DNA of 49,475 bases from Stentor coeruleus (GCA_001970955.1 MPUH01000502.1:1-49475); one strand, 5' to 3'; positions 31,451 to 42,568 are shown, counted from the stretch's first letter. The notes: generated by a model from the letters alone, not told the origin. Translations and numbers: made by a program.

Positions 31451-32440
31451 CTAATCAGTATACACGATACTAGGAGCTTCTTCATCATCAATCATATCAA
31501 GTTCGCTTATGTTAAATTCCTTCAAAACTAATTTTTTAAGCTTCTCTCCTCGTATCTGCAAAGTTTTATTAAGTGATGAGTCGTCGATTATACTAATAAA
31601 AGATTTTAAGCTTGATGTAATAAAGCTAGAACTAAGAAAAGGGTCCACAACCAAGTCTTTAGGCAAAGATTTTACTTGGGCATAAAGTACTGGTATATAC
31701 TTAGAAAACCACTGATGTTCTTCTCTAACTCCTTGTTCACAATTACACAATAACACAAAAATATTTTTCCATTGTTCAAAGCTATCAGGATTCTCGCCAA
31801 TCAAAAAACTAACAAAAGCAAACTGCATTTCCCCAAGCAATTCCTCAAAAGTATCAAAACCATTACCAATAGTATTTCTTAATATTGCAGTCTTATCATA
31901 ATTATATAAAGTTATAGACTCAGCGCTCATTCCTTGTTGAAAATATCTTTTAGGTATTGGTGTGTAATGTATAACAGGGATATTACAATTAAAAGACTCT
32001 AGTTCTTGGCTTTGGATATCATATTCTTTACTTGCAGATGGAATCATACCAGATAATGGTTCAAGTTTAAATAAGATTTTTGGGGTTATATAATCAGTAA
32101 GTTCTTTCCATAATGCCCAACTTTCATTAGGATACTCGACCATTAAAGGGAGGAATTCTTCGATTGAGTTTTTGTATAGAGATTCTTCTTCTTGATCTAT
32201 GTATATAAATGTTTCTATTGTTGTATCCCATTTCATGATAATGATCGAGTGTTCTTTTGTATAGAAAAACCTACCGGTTTTTCCTAAGCGTAAAGATGTG
32301 TATAGGAAATGCAAGCCTTGAGGTATATTTTTAATACCTTTGAAAAGCTCGCCTGGATTTAAGGAAAGGTTATCCAAGCCAAGTTCTTGCTTTGGTGGGA
32401 ACTCGAGAAGGAGAAGAGTAAACCCTCGATTTTCTACCAT
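31451..32440 (-). CDS. AAR2: AAR2 splicing factor homologue (U5 snRNP assembly)
   Basis: The product is 329 aa, near the family length (about 350-385). The N-terminal beta domain has LLLLEFPPKQELGLDNLS and GIKNIPQGLHFLYTSLR, matching the AAR2 pattern (G.D...F.G.K.IP.G.HF). The central aromatic block ELLGEMQFAFVSFLIG and WKNIFVLLCNCEQ matches the C-terminal helical domain. AAR2 binds Prp8 in the cytoplasm and is released when U5 snRNP matures. It is complete, with an ordinary start (ATG 32438-32440) and TAG stop. Confidence 0.93.
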   Translation of the reverse strand: MVENRGFTLLLLEFPPKQELGLDNLSLNPGELFKGIKNIPQGLHFLYTSLRLGKTGRFFYTKEHSIIIMKWDTTIETFIYIDQEEESLYKNSIEEFLPLMVEYPNESWALWKELTDYITPKILFKLEPLSGMIPSASKEYDIQSQELESFNCNIPVIHYTPIPKRYFQQGMSAESITLYNYDKTAILRNTIGNGFDTFEELLGEMQFAFVSFLIGENPDSFEQWKNIFVLLCNCEQGVREEHQWFSKYIPVLYAQVKSLPKDLVVDPFLSSSFITSSLKSFISIIDDSSLNKTLQIRGEKLKKLVLKEFNISELDMIDDEEAPSIVYTD

Positions 32441-33250
32441 TTAGATGTAAACAAGGGATTTTGATATAAAATATAGTTAAATTTTTAGGATATCTGACTA
32501 TAGGGTCTGGGTTTATAGTTTCTATCTAGTCAGGTATAAGTAAAGTGTTTTGGCTTCGTTGAGATAAATTTTATTAGAGATAGATTTAGCGCATATAATA
32601 AATAGTATGCTCTTGTAGATTTAGAAAAAGAAATTTAAGTAAAAACAAGAGAAGTGCATAAAGTTTATTGATATATGTGAAATTATGATATGAAAATAAA
32701 GCTTGATAGAATATTTAAAATAAAATTTATGACAAGCCTATTGGTCTTTGAGAATATGATATTTCAAATTATTTAAGCTAATTAAATATCAATAGTAATA
32801 ATTTATTGAAAATATGCGAGTAGTCTAAAAAAAGCATTCATAATATTATAAATCATCATATATCCACAATTAAACCTAAGCATATTTTTAATCTCAAATT
32901 AAAAATTCATTATGAACTATAAAGTTTTATATAATTTATAACTAATATGAAAGCCAAATAGTCTTTTTATAAAAATTTAAGTAATTATGTCAAGAATACT
33001 ATAGTATTACATCCTTACCTGAAAAAGTTATAAAACTTTCAAGTTACATACTTTAAAAAATACACTTTTATAATATAAATTTAATCATTAAGTTCATCAT
33101 TCTTAATCACTATAAAATCCTTGATTCTAAAAAAATAAGCTTAACATAATTTAATCTAATAGGACATAAATGTTCTGAAAATGATAATATCAGTTTAAAA
33201 TTATCTTATCAGTTTTAGTTTATTAGATTTTAAACCAAATTAATTAATAA
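32441..33250. other. AT-rich divergent spacer, nothing recognised
   Basis: It lies between AAR2 (minus) and the small gene at 33251 (plus). Only AT-rich DNA is seen. Confidence 0.55.
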
Positions 33251-33826
33251 ATGCATAAAGAAACAGGGTCATTGAGCAAATTCTTATTAGTCCTACCGGA
33301 AATAAAAAAAAAGCAAACAATTCTACGGAGACTACAAGAAAGTTCTTTAGTGCCTTTAGAAAAATCATTATTTACTTATACTAATAACACTCCATCGCCA
33401 AAGCATAAAATCCATATAAAGCCCAGTTCGTTTCGTATAATCAATAAATCTGAATCAAAGATAAGTGAAAGGAAAATTACAAATACTAGCTTAAGTCCTA
33501 TTGGAATATATGAAAAGGTTAGAGAAGAGATATTGTGAGTTTTATATAGACTTGATAAGAATCAAAAGCTATTAAGATGTATGAATTGCACTGTGAGGAA
33601 TGATGAAAGGAAAAAAATACAGGCTATTCTTGAACAAAGAGCACTTGATAATGTTTTGAATTCTATATCTGATGCCCATACTAAGCCAGACATTTCGGAA
33701 AAAAAAATTGTTAATAGATTTGCCTATAATAAAAAGCAAGCTTTGCATAAGTATCTTCAAGATGTTCAATCGAAATGGATGATTAAACATGAGTTACCAA
33801 AAAAGCTTTACAGTCAATATTATTAA
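33251..33826 (+). CDS. Small two-exon basic protein, unknown
   Basis: Two short frames join across a 15-base intron (33535-33549) to give 186 aa. The join sits in a helical region (KVREEIL|LDKNQKLLRCMN). The protein is basic, with a Ser/Pro/Lys linker (residues 45-85) between helices and a C-terminus ending LPKKLYSQYY. I recognise no family. The intron makes the case for a genuine gene, since neither half stands well alone. Confidence 0.75.
33535..33549 (+). other. 15-nt intron GTGAGTTTTATATAG
   Basis: Exactly 15 bases, GT...TAG, phase 2. It removes an in-frame TGA and keeps the frame open for another 91 codons. Confidence 0.85.
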
Positions 33827-34112
33827 GTTACATTCCTAAAAGCTATAACATTATTTAATCATATATTATTATTATTATTTTCAGCTCTATTTCTTATCTT
33901 TACAATAATCTCTTTATATATTTTACTCCAAACTTTTATAAATATCATAATATTTGCATAACACACTATACTAAAGTTTGATTTAATATACTACAATTTT
34001 TATTAAAGAGTATCTTTGGCTTTATTATAAAATTAAATAAAGTAATGCATGAAGCAAGTTAAGACAATTATCAGTAAATCCTATAATTCTTATTAAGAAT
34101 TTTGATTATAAA

Positions 34113-34625
34113 ATGGTTTCTAAAACGAATAAAAACTTTCTAGATATGTTTTCTGTTAAAACCATGAAGCAACTAGCAACTCAAAAGCGCAAATGCATCA
34201 TAGATCCTTATGATTTTTTCAAAACAGAAGATCTTAGAAGCATTCCTACATCCCCTAAAACGCAAAAAGCAGTCAGTACTCAAATAATTAATAAAATACC
34301 TAAAAAATTAGTTCCAATTAATATAGAAAACTTATACAAAAATAAGAATAAAAAGCTCGAAAAAGGGCATTCAGAAGAGAAATTTCAAATGATTTCAGAT
34401 CTTTGTATATCAACTAGACAAAATCTGAAAAAAATTATATTCAGGGTTAAGAAAAGTGGAAACTCCTTAAGGAAGATGTATAAGCGATGTGCCAAATTGG
34501 TAAGTGAAGCTTATGAAGAAAAAGATTTTGAAGGGATCCCTGAAGAATTTGCCGTCTTTAGCGAGAAATTGCAAGAACGGTATAGTCGTGGGGGAGTTAG
34601 ACATATTAGCTATTTTCCAAGCTAA
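34113..34625 (+). CDS. Small basic protein, unknown family 1 (paralogue of 10339-10854)
   Basis: The product is 170 aa. It shares with its paralogue the N-terminal block ending KRKCIIDPYDFFKTEDLRS, the central EEKFQMISDLC and the C-terminal EAYEEKDFEGIPEEFAVFSEKL (part of 20). The linker between blocks is free to vary. It is convergent with the PB1-ZZ-UBA gene (52 bases between stops). Function unknown. Confidence 0.85.
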   Translation: MVSKTNKNFLDMFSVKTMKQLATQKRKCIIDPYDFFKTEDLRSIPTSPKTQKAVSTQIINKIPKKLVPINIENLYKNKNKKLEKGHSEEKFQMISDLCISTRQNLKKIIFRVKKSGNSLRKMYKRCAKLVSEAYEEKDFEGIPEEFAVFSEKLQERYSRGGVRHISYFPS

Positions 34626-34677
34626 GCTTCATTATAGTATTCTAATTATCATAAAGATTAATGAACTAATCTTATCA

Positions 34678-35331
34678 TTAAGTTTCGCCAAATAAAATTT
34701 CTACTGCTACCTGGACATCATATCCAGCTTTAGATAAAGCATTATAGATCATTTTATCATCTTTGAACCCAAGATCCTTTATCTGTTTAACTGCATTGAA
34801 AACTTTTTTTCCAAACGCTTCCTTTTCTAAATTTTTTACCTGTGGCTTTTTATACTTAAGTAGATCATGTTTATGATAATTTATAGACTCTTCACATTTT
34901 TCACACAAGCTGAAATTGCATTGATCACAGAAGTACCTTGAGCCAACTATAGGGTTGATTTTGCATTCATTGCATTGAAACCCTTCGTGGATGCTTGCAT
35001 TCATCTTAAACCTTTGCATTTCAGTTCTTATAATTTCGGCAAGATCGCTATCTGGAGTTAAAACCAAGGATTTCTTCAAGTATTCGTATTCCAGTAAGTC
35101 AACTGGTGGGTGTCCAACATAAAACAGTATCTCATCTTTGCTTTTATTTAGTTCATCGCTGTAGTCAGAATTATTCTTGATTTCCTCAGGCTTTTCTGAG
35201 TCTCCTATAACATATATCGAATCGCTTACATCTAGCTGGCTTTGAACTAAGTGCTTTAAGTGATCTAAGGAGCTTGGCTCTGAACCAAGACGGTAATAAT
35301 TTCCATTGTAGAATATTCGTATTCGTGACAT
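34678..35331 (-). CDS. PB1-like/ZZ zinc finger/UBA protein (p62/NBR1-type)
   Basis: The product is 217 aa. Residues 1-85 look like a PB1-type ubiquitin-fold domain (RIRIFYNGNYYRLG ... LDHLKHLV). Residues about 117-160 are a ZZ zinc finger (CNECKINPIVGSRYFCDQC, CEKC, HKHDL). Residues about 175-215 are a UBA domain (IKDLGFKDDKMIYNALSKAG). This domain order is that of the selective-autophagy receptors p62/SQSTM1 and NBR1, but the protein is half the length of p62. A YEYL sequence after acidic residues (DLLEYEYL, about residue 80) could be an LC3-interacting motif, which is inference. Confidence 0.85.
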   Translation of the reverse strand: MSRIRIFYNGNYYRLGSEPSSLDHLKHLVQSQLDVSDSIYVIGDSEKPEEIKNNSDYSDELNKSKDEILFYVGHPPVDLLEYEYLKKSLVLTPDSDLAEIIRTEMQRFKMNASIHEGFQCNECKINPIVGSRYFCDQCNFSLCEKCEESINYHKHDLLKYKKPQVKNLEKEAFGKKVFNAVKQIKDLGFKDDKMIYNALSKAGYDVQVAVEILFGET

Positions 35332-36242
35332 TAGGGGCTTGTCAGAAATATATTTTCATAGATTTGATATAAATTCAATGAGATATATATTTTAGGCATA
35401 AGGAAAAATAATTTTGGGAAAGCTTATATAAAGACAGAATTCGATAAAATTATTCTTGCTGTTTTGATTATTTTTTTTTATCATCTTATTGATATATTAT
35501 AAGAATTAGTGCTTTTGTTGGAGTGATAAGGAAAGATTATATTTAGTAATACAGTTAAAATATAAATTTAAACCTGTTTAAGCTTTTCAAATTAAATCTC
35601 ATCTAGCATTTAGTTTTAATTTTAATATAGACCTTGAGATTGTTTTTATGTTAAATATTAATTTACTCAAACTTTCATAACTATTTTATAGTTTTTCGCA
35701 TTAGGCTATAAATATAAAAACTATCAAACCTTTAGTTTTTATTATTTAAATACCTATTAAGTAATAATTTGAAAATCCTAATACGACATGCATTTTATTT
35801 ATAATGCTTTTTATTCTTTCATAATGTTAATATGCTCTGTAATTTTTTTTATTTCCAATAAATCTTATAGTAGGTATTAACTCTAAAATTTCTAATCAAA
35901 AAAACAGTGTTAAACTTATTATTGAAATTATAAAATGCTAAGACACTATTCACAAAAGCTTAATGCACAAAGTCATACACAAAACTAAAAAATATATTTA
36001 TCGTTAATTATCAAAAATTTTGTTATCTGCAAGTTTTTTAGAAACTTAAATGTAATATTAGATATTATTATATAAAATGTTTACAAGAATGAGTTATTGC
36101 ATTGCTTTTTATATTTGTTTAAAAAATCAATTTCTTATATCAAAGGCTTAGACTTCATTATTAGTTATATTCATAGATTAGTATTTTGATTTTCTCAATA
36201 AACTTTCAAAAATAATCCAAAATTAATATAAAAATACCTGCA
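35332..36242. other. AT-rich spacer, nothing recognised
   Basis: Very AT-rich, upstream of the PB1-ZZ-UBA gene. No supported feature. Confidence 0.55.
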
Positions 36243-36593
36243 GAGGTAAAATGGCATATTTTATTAAGTTTTCATATAATTTTTATAACGATTATTTTCA
36301 GTTTATATTATCTATCTAATCATAAAACACTACTATTCAATTTTCTGCATAATTCAACACAAGAGAAAAAACACTTTTCATTTTCTAAAAAATACAGTCC
36401 ACAATTTTTAGAAAAAAACCTCCTTACCCAAGCCAACTAAGCCATCGAAATCTTCGAAAAACCTTTAAAAGATCTGACGATCCTCATTTCTAAAAGTCTC
36501 ACCTCAGAAATAGACAGTGGAAAATATATCTTTCAAAAAAAACAAATGGTCCATTTTGATTTAAAAAAAATAGAAACTTATCAAATTTTCTAA
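36243..36593 (+). pseudogene. Coding-like frame without start, one internal TAA
   Basis: One frame is open from before 36243 to a TAA at 36438-36440 and again to a TAA at 36591-36593. The 3' part has protein-like composition (EKNLLTQAN, TAA, AIEIFEKPLKDLTILISKSL). No ATG opens it and no intron explains the TAA. It is most likely a gene remnant. It overlaps no other gene and ends 54 bases before the SEC24 stop on the other strand. Confidence 0.35.
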
Positions 36594-36647
36594 AAGTAGA
36601 AACCAACAATAATCAACACACACTTACCCGTTCCATATAAAATTATC

Positions 36648-38630
36648 TTAATCTTTGCTTTTTGCTGATTTGATAATTTTCTGATAGAATTCTTCATAGC
36701 TATACGGCCCTCCAACTTTATCTTCAAGCATTTTGGCTCTAAACAACCTTAATAACTCTTACAATTTATCTAAAGGACAATCTTCTTTAATAACATAAAG
36801 CTTTTGAAATACCCCTCCAGAGAACCTGAAACCTTCAATTTTTCTTTCAAAATCATCAGTTAGCTCGTCGTTATCTTGCAAAATCATCTCTTTGACCTTA
36901 TCTTGTATATAAGACCATACATAAAATCTTACCAATCCAAACTATGAGATCCAAGCCAGTGTCAAGTATATAAAAACTAGTACTTTGTATTGAGTTATGT
37001 GTAAGTCTTTTATACTTTTCGAGGTCTTTGATTAAAGAAGGGTAAGCCCATATTTGACTTTGACTTACATTGAGCCCTTCTGCTCTGAATCTTAAATAAT
37101 GGAAGTTGTCGAGGGCTTGGCTATCTATTTACATTTACATGGTATGCTATTGTTGATAAAAAGCGGATGCTTTATAAGACAAAGAACTCTTGCTATGAAA
37201 TCTTTAAGGTTATCTGGAATTTTACCTATGATTTTAAGACAGACACGAACAATGTCCACTGTGCGGAATTCGAAATATTTTTGACCTGACAAGAGGATGT
37301 TACGTTTTAATATAAGACTTGCTGCTTGCTTGATGAAAAAGGCTAGCAAAACATCAGTGTTAATTAAAAGGAGAAGTTCTTCTAGAGAGTCTGATAATTG
37401 AAGTTGCTGATTTAATATGCGGATTACCCTAATACCTTCTGAGTTTGTGTATAATATTGATGCTTGAAGATTAAGATTGTTGTTTGATGGGATTTCAAAC
37501 TTTGGCACCAATTCAAATGTATATGACTGATCACTAATATCTCCGAATATGTAGACATCACTTTTTTGGGTAAAGTTCCCATATGATTTTAAAATTTTCC
37601 AGTCTTCACTACAACGAAGTTTTAGACCTGCTTCCCAACCTCGAGGCTTGGTAAGACTTTTCCAAAGGTCATTTGAAAGACAGTTGGGATTTAGGTCGTC
37701 GTAGTAATAGACTTCTCCACCTGTATTTTTGCAAAGGTCACCAATGGTTCCTAGGCCTAGATAAGACATCCCAGTAATGAAAAGATTGAAGGTTATGATA
37801 TTCTCGCAGAATTCTTCGCTGAGATTTATGTAGAAATCAGTTAAAGGGGACAGTGTGAGTTCCTTTGGGTGTCCAGCCTCTGCGTAATGGTTGCATAAAA
37901 ATCCAAAAATTGTTCCTCCTAGATTTTTCAAGAGCTTTTCACAAGCTAGCAAAGCCTGTCTAAAATGCGTTGACTCTCTACCTCCAGTCTTTTTTATAGC
38001 ATCAACTGCTAGTAACAATGTCTTTATATTATCCTGAATATTAACTATAAAATATTCATTCGGCCAAGGTATCCAAATTTCATTATCTGTAATTGTGACA
38101 ATGCAAGGTGTTGGGATGATTTTTACTAAATGGATTTCCTCATCAAATAAAATAAATCCTATCTGGGATCTTTCAGGGAATGTAAAAGTTGTCAAAATCC
38201 AAGTGATTGTATTACAGATTGTACTTAGAAACAAAGATGAAGTGCTTGAATGCGAGATATCGATTAAGAAAAAATATAAAGGGCTCATTGGTGGCCTTGG
38301 CATATATGCTTCATCTGCATAGATTTCAAAGTTGTTTTCAGTAAGTTCAATGCGAGGGAAATTCATTTTTTTGCTGTATCCAAGGGTAATTTTATTTGTA
38401 TATCTGCATAAGTTGCATCTCCATTGCCATTCTTCTTTGTTTATTTCACAGTATTTGTTTATGAACCCTTTGCAAAATATGCATCTGACTATTTCCCCAT
38501 TGTCAAATTGAGTTTTTTTTAGGTCAGTAGATATTTGTGGGTTAACTATGCAAGCTATTGGAACTTGAAAAGCTTTGTAAGTTTCTCTTTTTCTAGGGAC
38601 TAATGCTGAAGTAGTTTGTAAAAAGTCCAT
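36648..38630 (-). CDS. SEC24: SEC24-like COPII coat subunit, 3' part interrupted by tiny introns or frameshifts
   Basis: The first 501 codons (38630 to 37125) give the SEC24 zinc finger (VRCIFCKG ... WRCNLC, residues about 48-75), trunk (YFFLIDISHSSTSSLF), beta-sandwich and helical regions. An apparent TAG at 37125-37127 is not the end. Past a 14-base GT-AG gap (37125-37138) the helical/gelsolin regions continue (AEGLNVSQSQIWAYPSL, STSFYILDTGLDLIVWIG), then after a frame change near 36913-36935 (YIQDKVKEM ... LYVIKEDCPLDKL), a 15-base intron (36748-36762), and a C-terminus (MLEDKVGGPYSYEEFYQKII) to TAA 36648-36650. SEC24 selects cargo at ER exit. The usual disordered N-terminus is absent. Confidence 0.85.
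36748..36762 (-). other. SEC24: 15-nt intron GTAAGAGTTATTAAG in SEC24
   Basis: Exactly 15 bases, GTAAG donor and AG acceptor. It removes an in-frame TAA and joins CPLDKL to LFRAKMLEDK, the conserved C-terminal motif region. Confidence 0.8.
37125..37138 (-). other. SEC24: Probable 14-nt intron GTAAATGTAAATAG in SEC24
   Basis: It is GT...TAG but 14 bases, one short of the usual size. Removal restores the frame into the conserved region (NSIPYSQALDNFHYLRFR). It may be a genuine 14-mer or a 15-mer with a missing base in the assembly. Confidence 0.6.
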
Positions 38631-39469
38631 TTATTAATGGAAATTAGTATTTGTTAGAATTATTATGAAAAGTACTGATGTTTATGAAATTAATAAAGCA
38701 TTATGGCTAATATTAACTTAAATCAGCATTAAAATACTCAGCTTTAGAAGAAAGTAATGAAAATAGGTTGTAACTTTATGAAATAATCCTTAAATTCAAT
38801 CAAGATTATAATATCAATGCAAATAGCTGGGGAGCAAATACAAAATCGATGGCAACCTTCTCAATAAAATAGTTAGTTAGATGTAGAATGGCAGATAACG
38901 CTCTAAGCCTCAGAATTATACAGAAAACTCAATAAATTCGACCCTATATAGAGTATTTATTAACTTAATTAATCATCATAGCATTCTCTTACTTTATCTA
39001 TTCAAGTATTTATTTTCAATGACATATTCTAACATGCTAAAGTATATATGCTGCGTAATATATTTTGTAAATAAAATTATTGTTGAAATCGATCAGATAT
39101 AACACAAGAACTCTGAAAATAAAATTTAGAATTGAATAATATATCGGATAGTTTGTTAGAAATGAATAAACAATGAGCTTATAAAGAAAAGAAATAGAGA
39201 GATAATAAATATTAAAGTTAGGCTAATATAAAAGCATGAAATTAATTTAAAATCAATATTTACTAATTTCATGTTAAAGCTTAGAGATTTTTAAAATTTA
39301 TGAGCTAAGTACAAAACAAATTGCACACACAAAATTATAAAATGCTAATCAGAAGCTTATTTATAAGCTTAATCATAATAAAACAATCAATTAGAATTAA
39401 TTATATATATCAAGCACTTCAATCAACTGAATATTCATTTAAAGCTTATATATCGTTTATAAAGAAATA
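38631..39469. other. Divergent AT-rich spacer, nothing recognised
   Basis: Between SEC24 (minus) and the WD40 gene (plus). Short frames such as one around 38800-38880 are not convincing. Confidence 0.5.
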
Positions 39470-41996
39470 ATGGAAAATTATCCCTTTAGAACAATTCTAT
39501 ATCAGTTTTCAGAGCAAGAGCAAAAAAAAATACAAATAGGTGTAAAGGAAGCAATAAAGATAATCGAGAATCAAAAAAATTTGATTATCCAAGAAGCGAC
39601 AAATCATTTTATAGAAATTGAAATAATGATAAAAGAAGCTTTAGAAAAACTGAGTCTCCTGGCACTTGAATACAAAAACCTTTATGAGCTCCAACAATTT
39701 AATTCACAAGAACGATTAAAAGCTGAAGAAATAATGAATTACAAATTGGTTTTCATGCATCCTTCATTCACATCTTGCAATCGTGCTGAACTTACTAAGA
39801 ATTTCAAAATACCTCAAAATTTTACTGATATCAACTTAAAATCAAAATTCAACCTCTATATAGAAAATCACTTAGATGTAATATCTTATATATCCCTAAC
39901 ATACGATAATAAGCATCTTATTTCTAGTTCTCTAGACAATACTCTAAAAATGTGGACTATGCCAACTTTACATCAAATAGCTGAGTTCAAAGGACACACA
40001 GACTCAATCATAACTTTTGCCCTCACAAAAGATAACAATTATTTAGTATCTGGTTCAGCAGATAAAACAATAATAATCTGGGACCTAATAAAAGGTAAAC
40101 AAGAAGAAATATTAATTGGCCATACAGGAGAGGTTTCAACTTTAGCAATAACAAACGATTGCAAACATATAATATCAGGGTCTTTTGATAAGAGCATAAT
40201 ACTCTGGAGTTTACAACAAAAAAAGCTAAAAGCAAAGTTTTTAGGACATGCTGACAAAGTTTTAGGTGTATTATTAACAAATAATAATGAGTATATAGTA
40301 TCATTTTCAGAAGATAAAACTATATTACTATGGAATTTGGAAAAAAGAACACAAGAAGCTATATTTAAAGGCCATTCACTTAAGATTTGGGCTTTAGCTA
40401 TAAGTAATGATGATCAATATATTATAAGTGGATCTGAAGATAAGTCGGCAATACTGTGGAATTTAAAAGAGAAAAATCAAGAATTTATATTTGATAAGCA
40501 TGCTAAAGCGATCTTATGTGTCTGCATTACTGATGATTGTAAAAAAGCTTTGTCAGGTTCTTTAGATTGCACTGTAAGGATTTGGAATTTGATTGATAAA
40601 AATGAAGAAGCTGTGTTTAATGAGCATACAGCAGAAGTTCTTTGTATTGCTCTAGCAAATAATAATAGATTTGCAGTGTCAGGATCAGCAGACAAAAGTG
40701 TTAAGGTGTGGAATTTGATTGAAAAAAGATTGGAAGCTACATTTATAGGGCATACAAAAGAGGTTTTGACTGTAGCGATTAATGGGAATAAATGGCTTGC
40801 TGTATCAGGATCTGCTGATAAGACTATTAAGGTGTGGAATTATTTTGACCAAAAATTGGAAGCTGATATGAAAGGGCATACTCAAAAAGTGGACAGTGTT
40901 ATTTTATTCAAAAGTGATAATCATCATCATCATCATAAAAACATTAAAAAATTGACAAAATTTCCAAATATATCAGTTAGCATTGTCTTGCTCTCTTGAC
41001 GAAATAATAGTTTGGGACATAAATTCAAAAAATCCTATTCTAAATTCTCCATGCTATCATATTCTAGCTCTAAATAAAAATAAAACCCTTTGCATTTTTT
41101 CAAAAACAACTAAACCTATGATGCTACAAATCTATAACATTAAGGCCAAAAAAATAGAAATTTCATTTAAAGGTCATACAAATACTATATGGTGTGCAGC
41201 AATCACTAGTGACAGCAAATTTATACTCTCAGGTTCTCAAGACACGACAATAATCATGTGGAATTTCATTAAAAAGCAACTTGAATATGTATTTAAAGGT
41301 CACGAAGGCACAGTTTGGTGTATTTCAATATCAAACAATAATCAAATTATGGTCTCTGGATCTAAAGATACAACAGTAAGACTATGGAACTTAGTCAAAA
41401 AAACTCAAGAAAATGTGTTTAGAAATATATATATTAGTATTATGAGCATAGCCTTAACAAGTTATCCCTATTTAGCTATAGCAGGATTAGTAAATGGGAA
41501 AATATTAATATGGGGTGTTAATCAAAATTATCAACAAAATGATATGGAGGTCTATAATTTTAATGCAAATTGCATAGCCTTGTCTAAAGATAATAAGCTT
41601 TTAGTAATTGGTGAATTGGATAATATAGTAAAAGTATGGAATTATCCTAAGAGGTGCATTCAATGTAATTTTTTAGGTCATTCAGATATGATATTAAATG
41701 TTGCTATAACTGATGATAATAATTTTGTGATTTCTGGGTCTGCTGATAAAACTGTGCGAGTATGGAATATGCATATGGGAACAGAGTTTTTTAGAATTTA
41801 TATAAGAGATAATATATTTTACCAAAACTTATTTACTTTTGGAAATAATAAGGTATTTATTTCTACGAGCATTGGAGTTGCAGTAGTAAAGATTGCTGAG
41901 AAAAGTTGTAAAAAGAAATTCATTTTGAATAATGAAATTGATGATATTTTTAATGGGAATTTATTTTTTCATCTTATGATGCTTGATGAATCTTGA
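39470..41996 (+). CDS. Long WD40-repeat protein (two propellers), single frameshift
   Basis: A 90-residue helical N-terminus (IKEALEKLSLLALEYKNLYE) precedes about 14 WD40 repeats with clear GH...(V/I)W(D/N) signatures (FKGHTDSIITF, VSGSADKTIIIWDLIKG, LGHADKVLGV). Frame 1 runs 39470-40999. A second frame open from 40956 continues the repeats to a TGA at 41994-41996. The switch (plus one base) falls inside one repeat, beside a (CAT)5 run at about 40920-40936; no 15/16-base intron fits. Assembly indel, an allelic lesion or a programmed shift are possible. The role is unknown; it resembles cytoplasmic scaffold WD40 proteins of ciliates. Confidence 0.85.
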
Positions 41997-42478
41997 GATA
42001 CTAATCTAGGTAAATAGTTTTTCATAAGTTTTGATATTTTTTAATGATTTTAGTATATATTTGATGTTTAAGTGTATGGAATTTACTAATATTTTAGCTA
42101 AAACAAAAATTATTTTTTGTTGTTGTAGTAGTTGCAATAGATTTTATACAATAAATATATATAGGAACATTTAATTCTCCATTAATTTTTATATGGATCA
42201 TCTTGAAAACTAAACTTTATAGCTTTTTATAATCTAAACTTTAGAATGCCTTTAAAGGAAAATAGCATAATTTACTCTAAATAATGCTTAGTTTAAATAT
42301 TAGTAAATATACTATTGATAAAAAATTATAAATAAATATTTCTGACAAGGAAAAGATAGGATTATAGTATGATTAAACCCCTTAGGTAGCTCACCCTTAA
42401 AAAAATTATTTAAACTCTTGAATCAAGGGGGTAAAATTTTTATTTATAACAGCAAAAGCATCTATTTGCTATAATTAA
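41997..42478. other. AT-rich spacer with ARF-linked element (copy B)
   Basis: 41997-42330 shows nothing recognised. 42339-42431 contains the conserved element, followed by 47 bases to the first ATG. Confidence 0.55.
42339..42431 (+). promoter_or_regulatory. Three-box element with complementary arms, upstream of ARF-like gene (copy B)
   Basis: Box 1 TTTCTGACAAGGAAAA (42339-42354), box 2 AAACCCCTTAG (42375-42385) and box 3 AATCAAGGGGG (42421-42431). CCCCTT (42378-42383) pairs with AAGGGG (42425-42430) around a 41-base loop. Box order and spacing match copy A at 12891-12982, while the loop sequence is unrelated, as expected if structure or spacing is what is kept. Confidence 0.6.
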
Positions 42479-42568
42479 ATGGGGGTTATTCTCGCAAAAA
42501 TTCTTGATTATCCTGATTACGAAAACCAAAAGAAAGTTCTTTTACTTGGAGCGCATCTATTACTATAA
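42479..42568 (+). CDS. Short upstream ORF from partial duplication of the ARF-like gene
   Basis: ATG 42479 opens a 29-codon frame (MGVILAKILDYPDYENQKK, then VLLLGAHLLL) ending TAA 42566-42568. It repeats the first 24 codons of the gene at 42573 with only two base changes, then diverges. The two ATGs are 94 bases apart, so they are out of frame. If transcribed together it would act as an upstream ORF before the real start. Confidence 0.55.
   Translation: MGVILAKILDYPDYENQKKVLLLGAHLLL

Noticed and set aside
40899-40980. GT-AG introns of 17, 19 or 67 bases in the WD40 gene
   Set aside because: They either fail to restore the frame, run into a TGA at 40953, or remove conserved repeat residues; 15-16 bases is the rule here.
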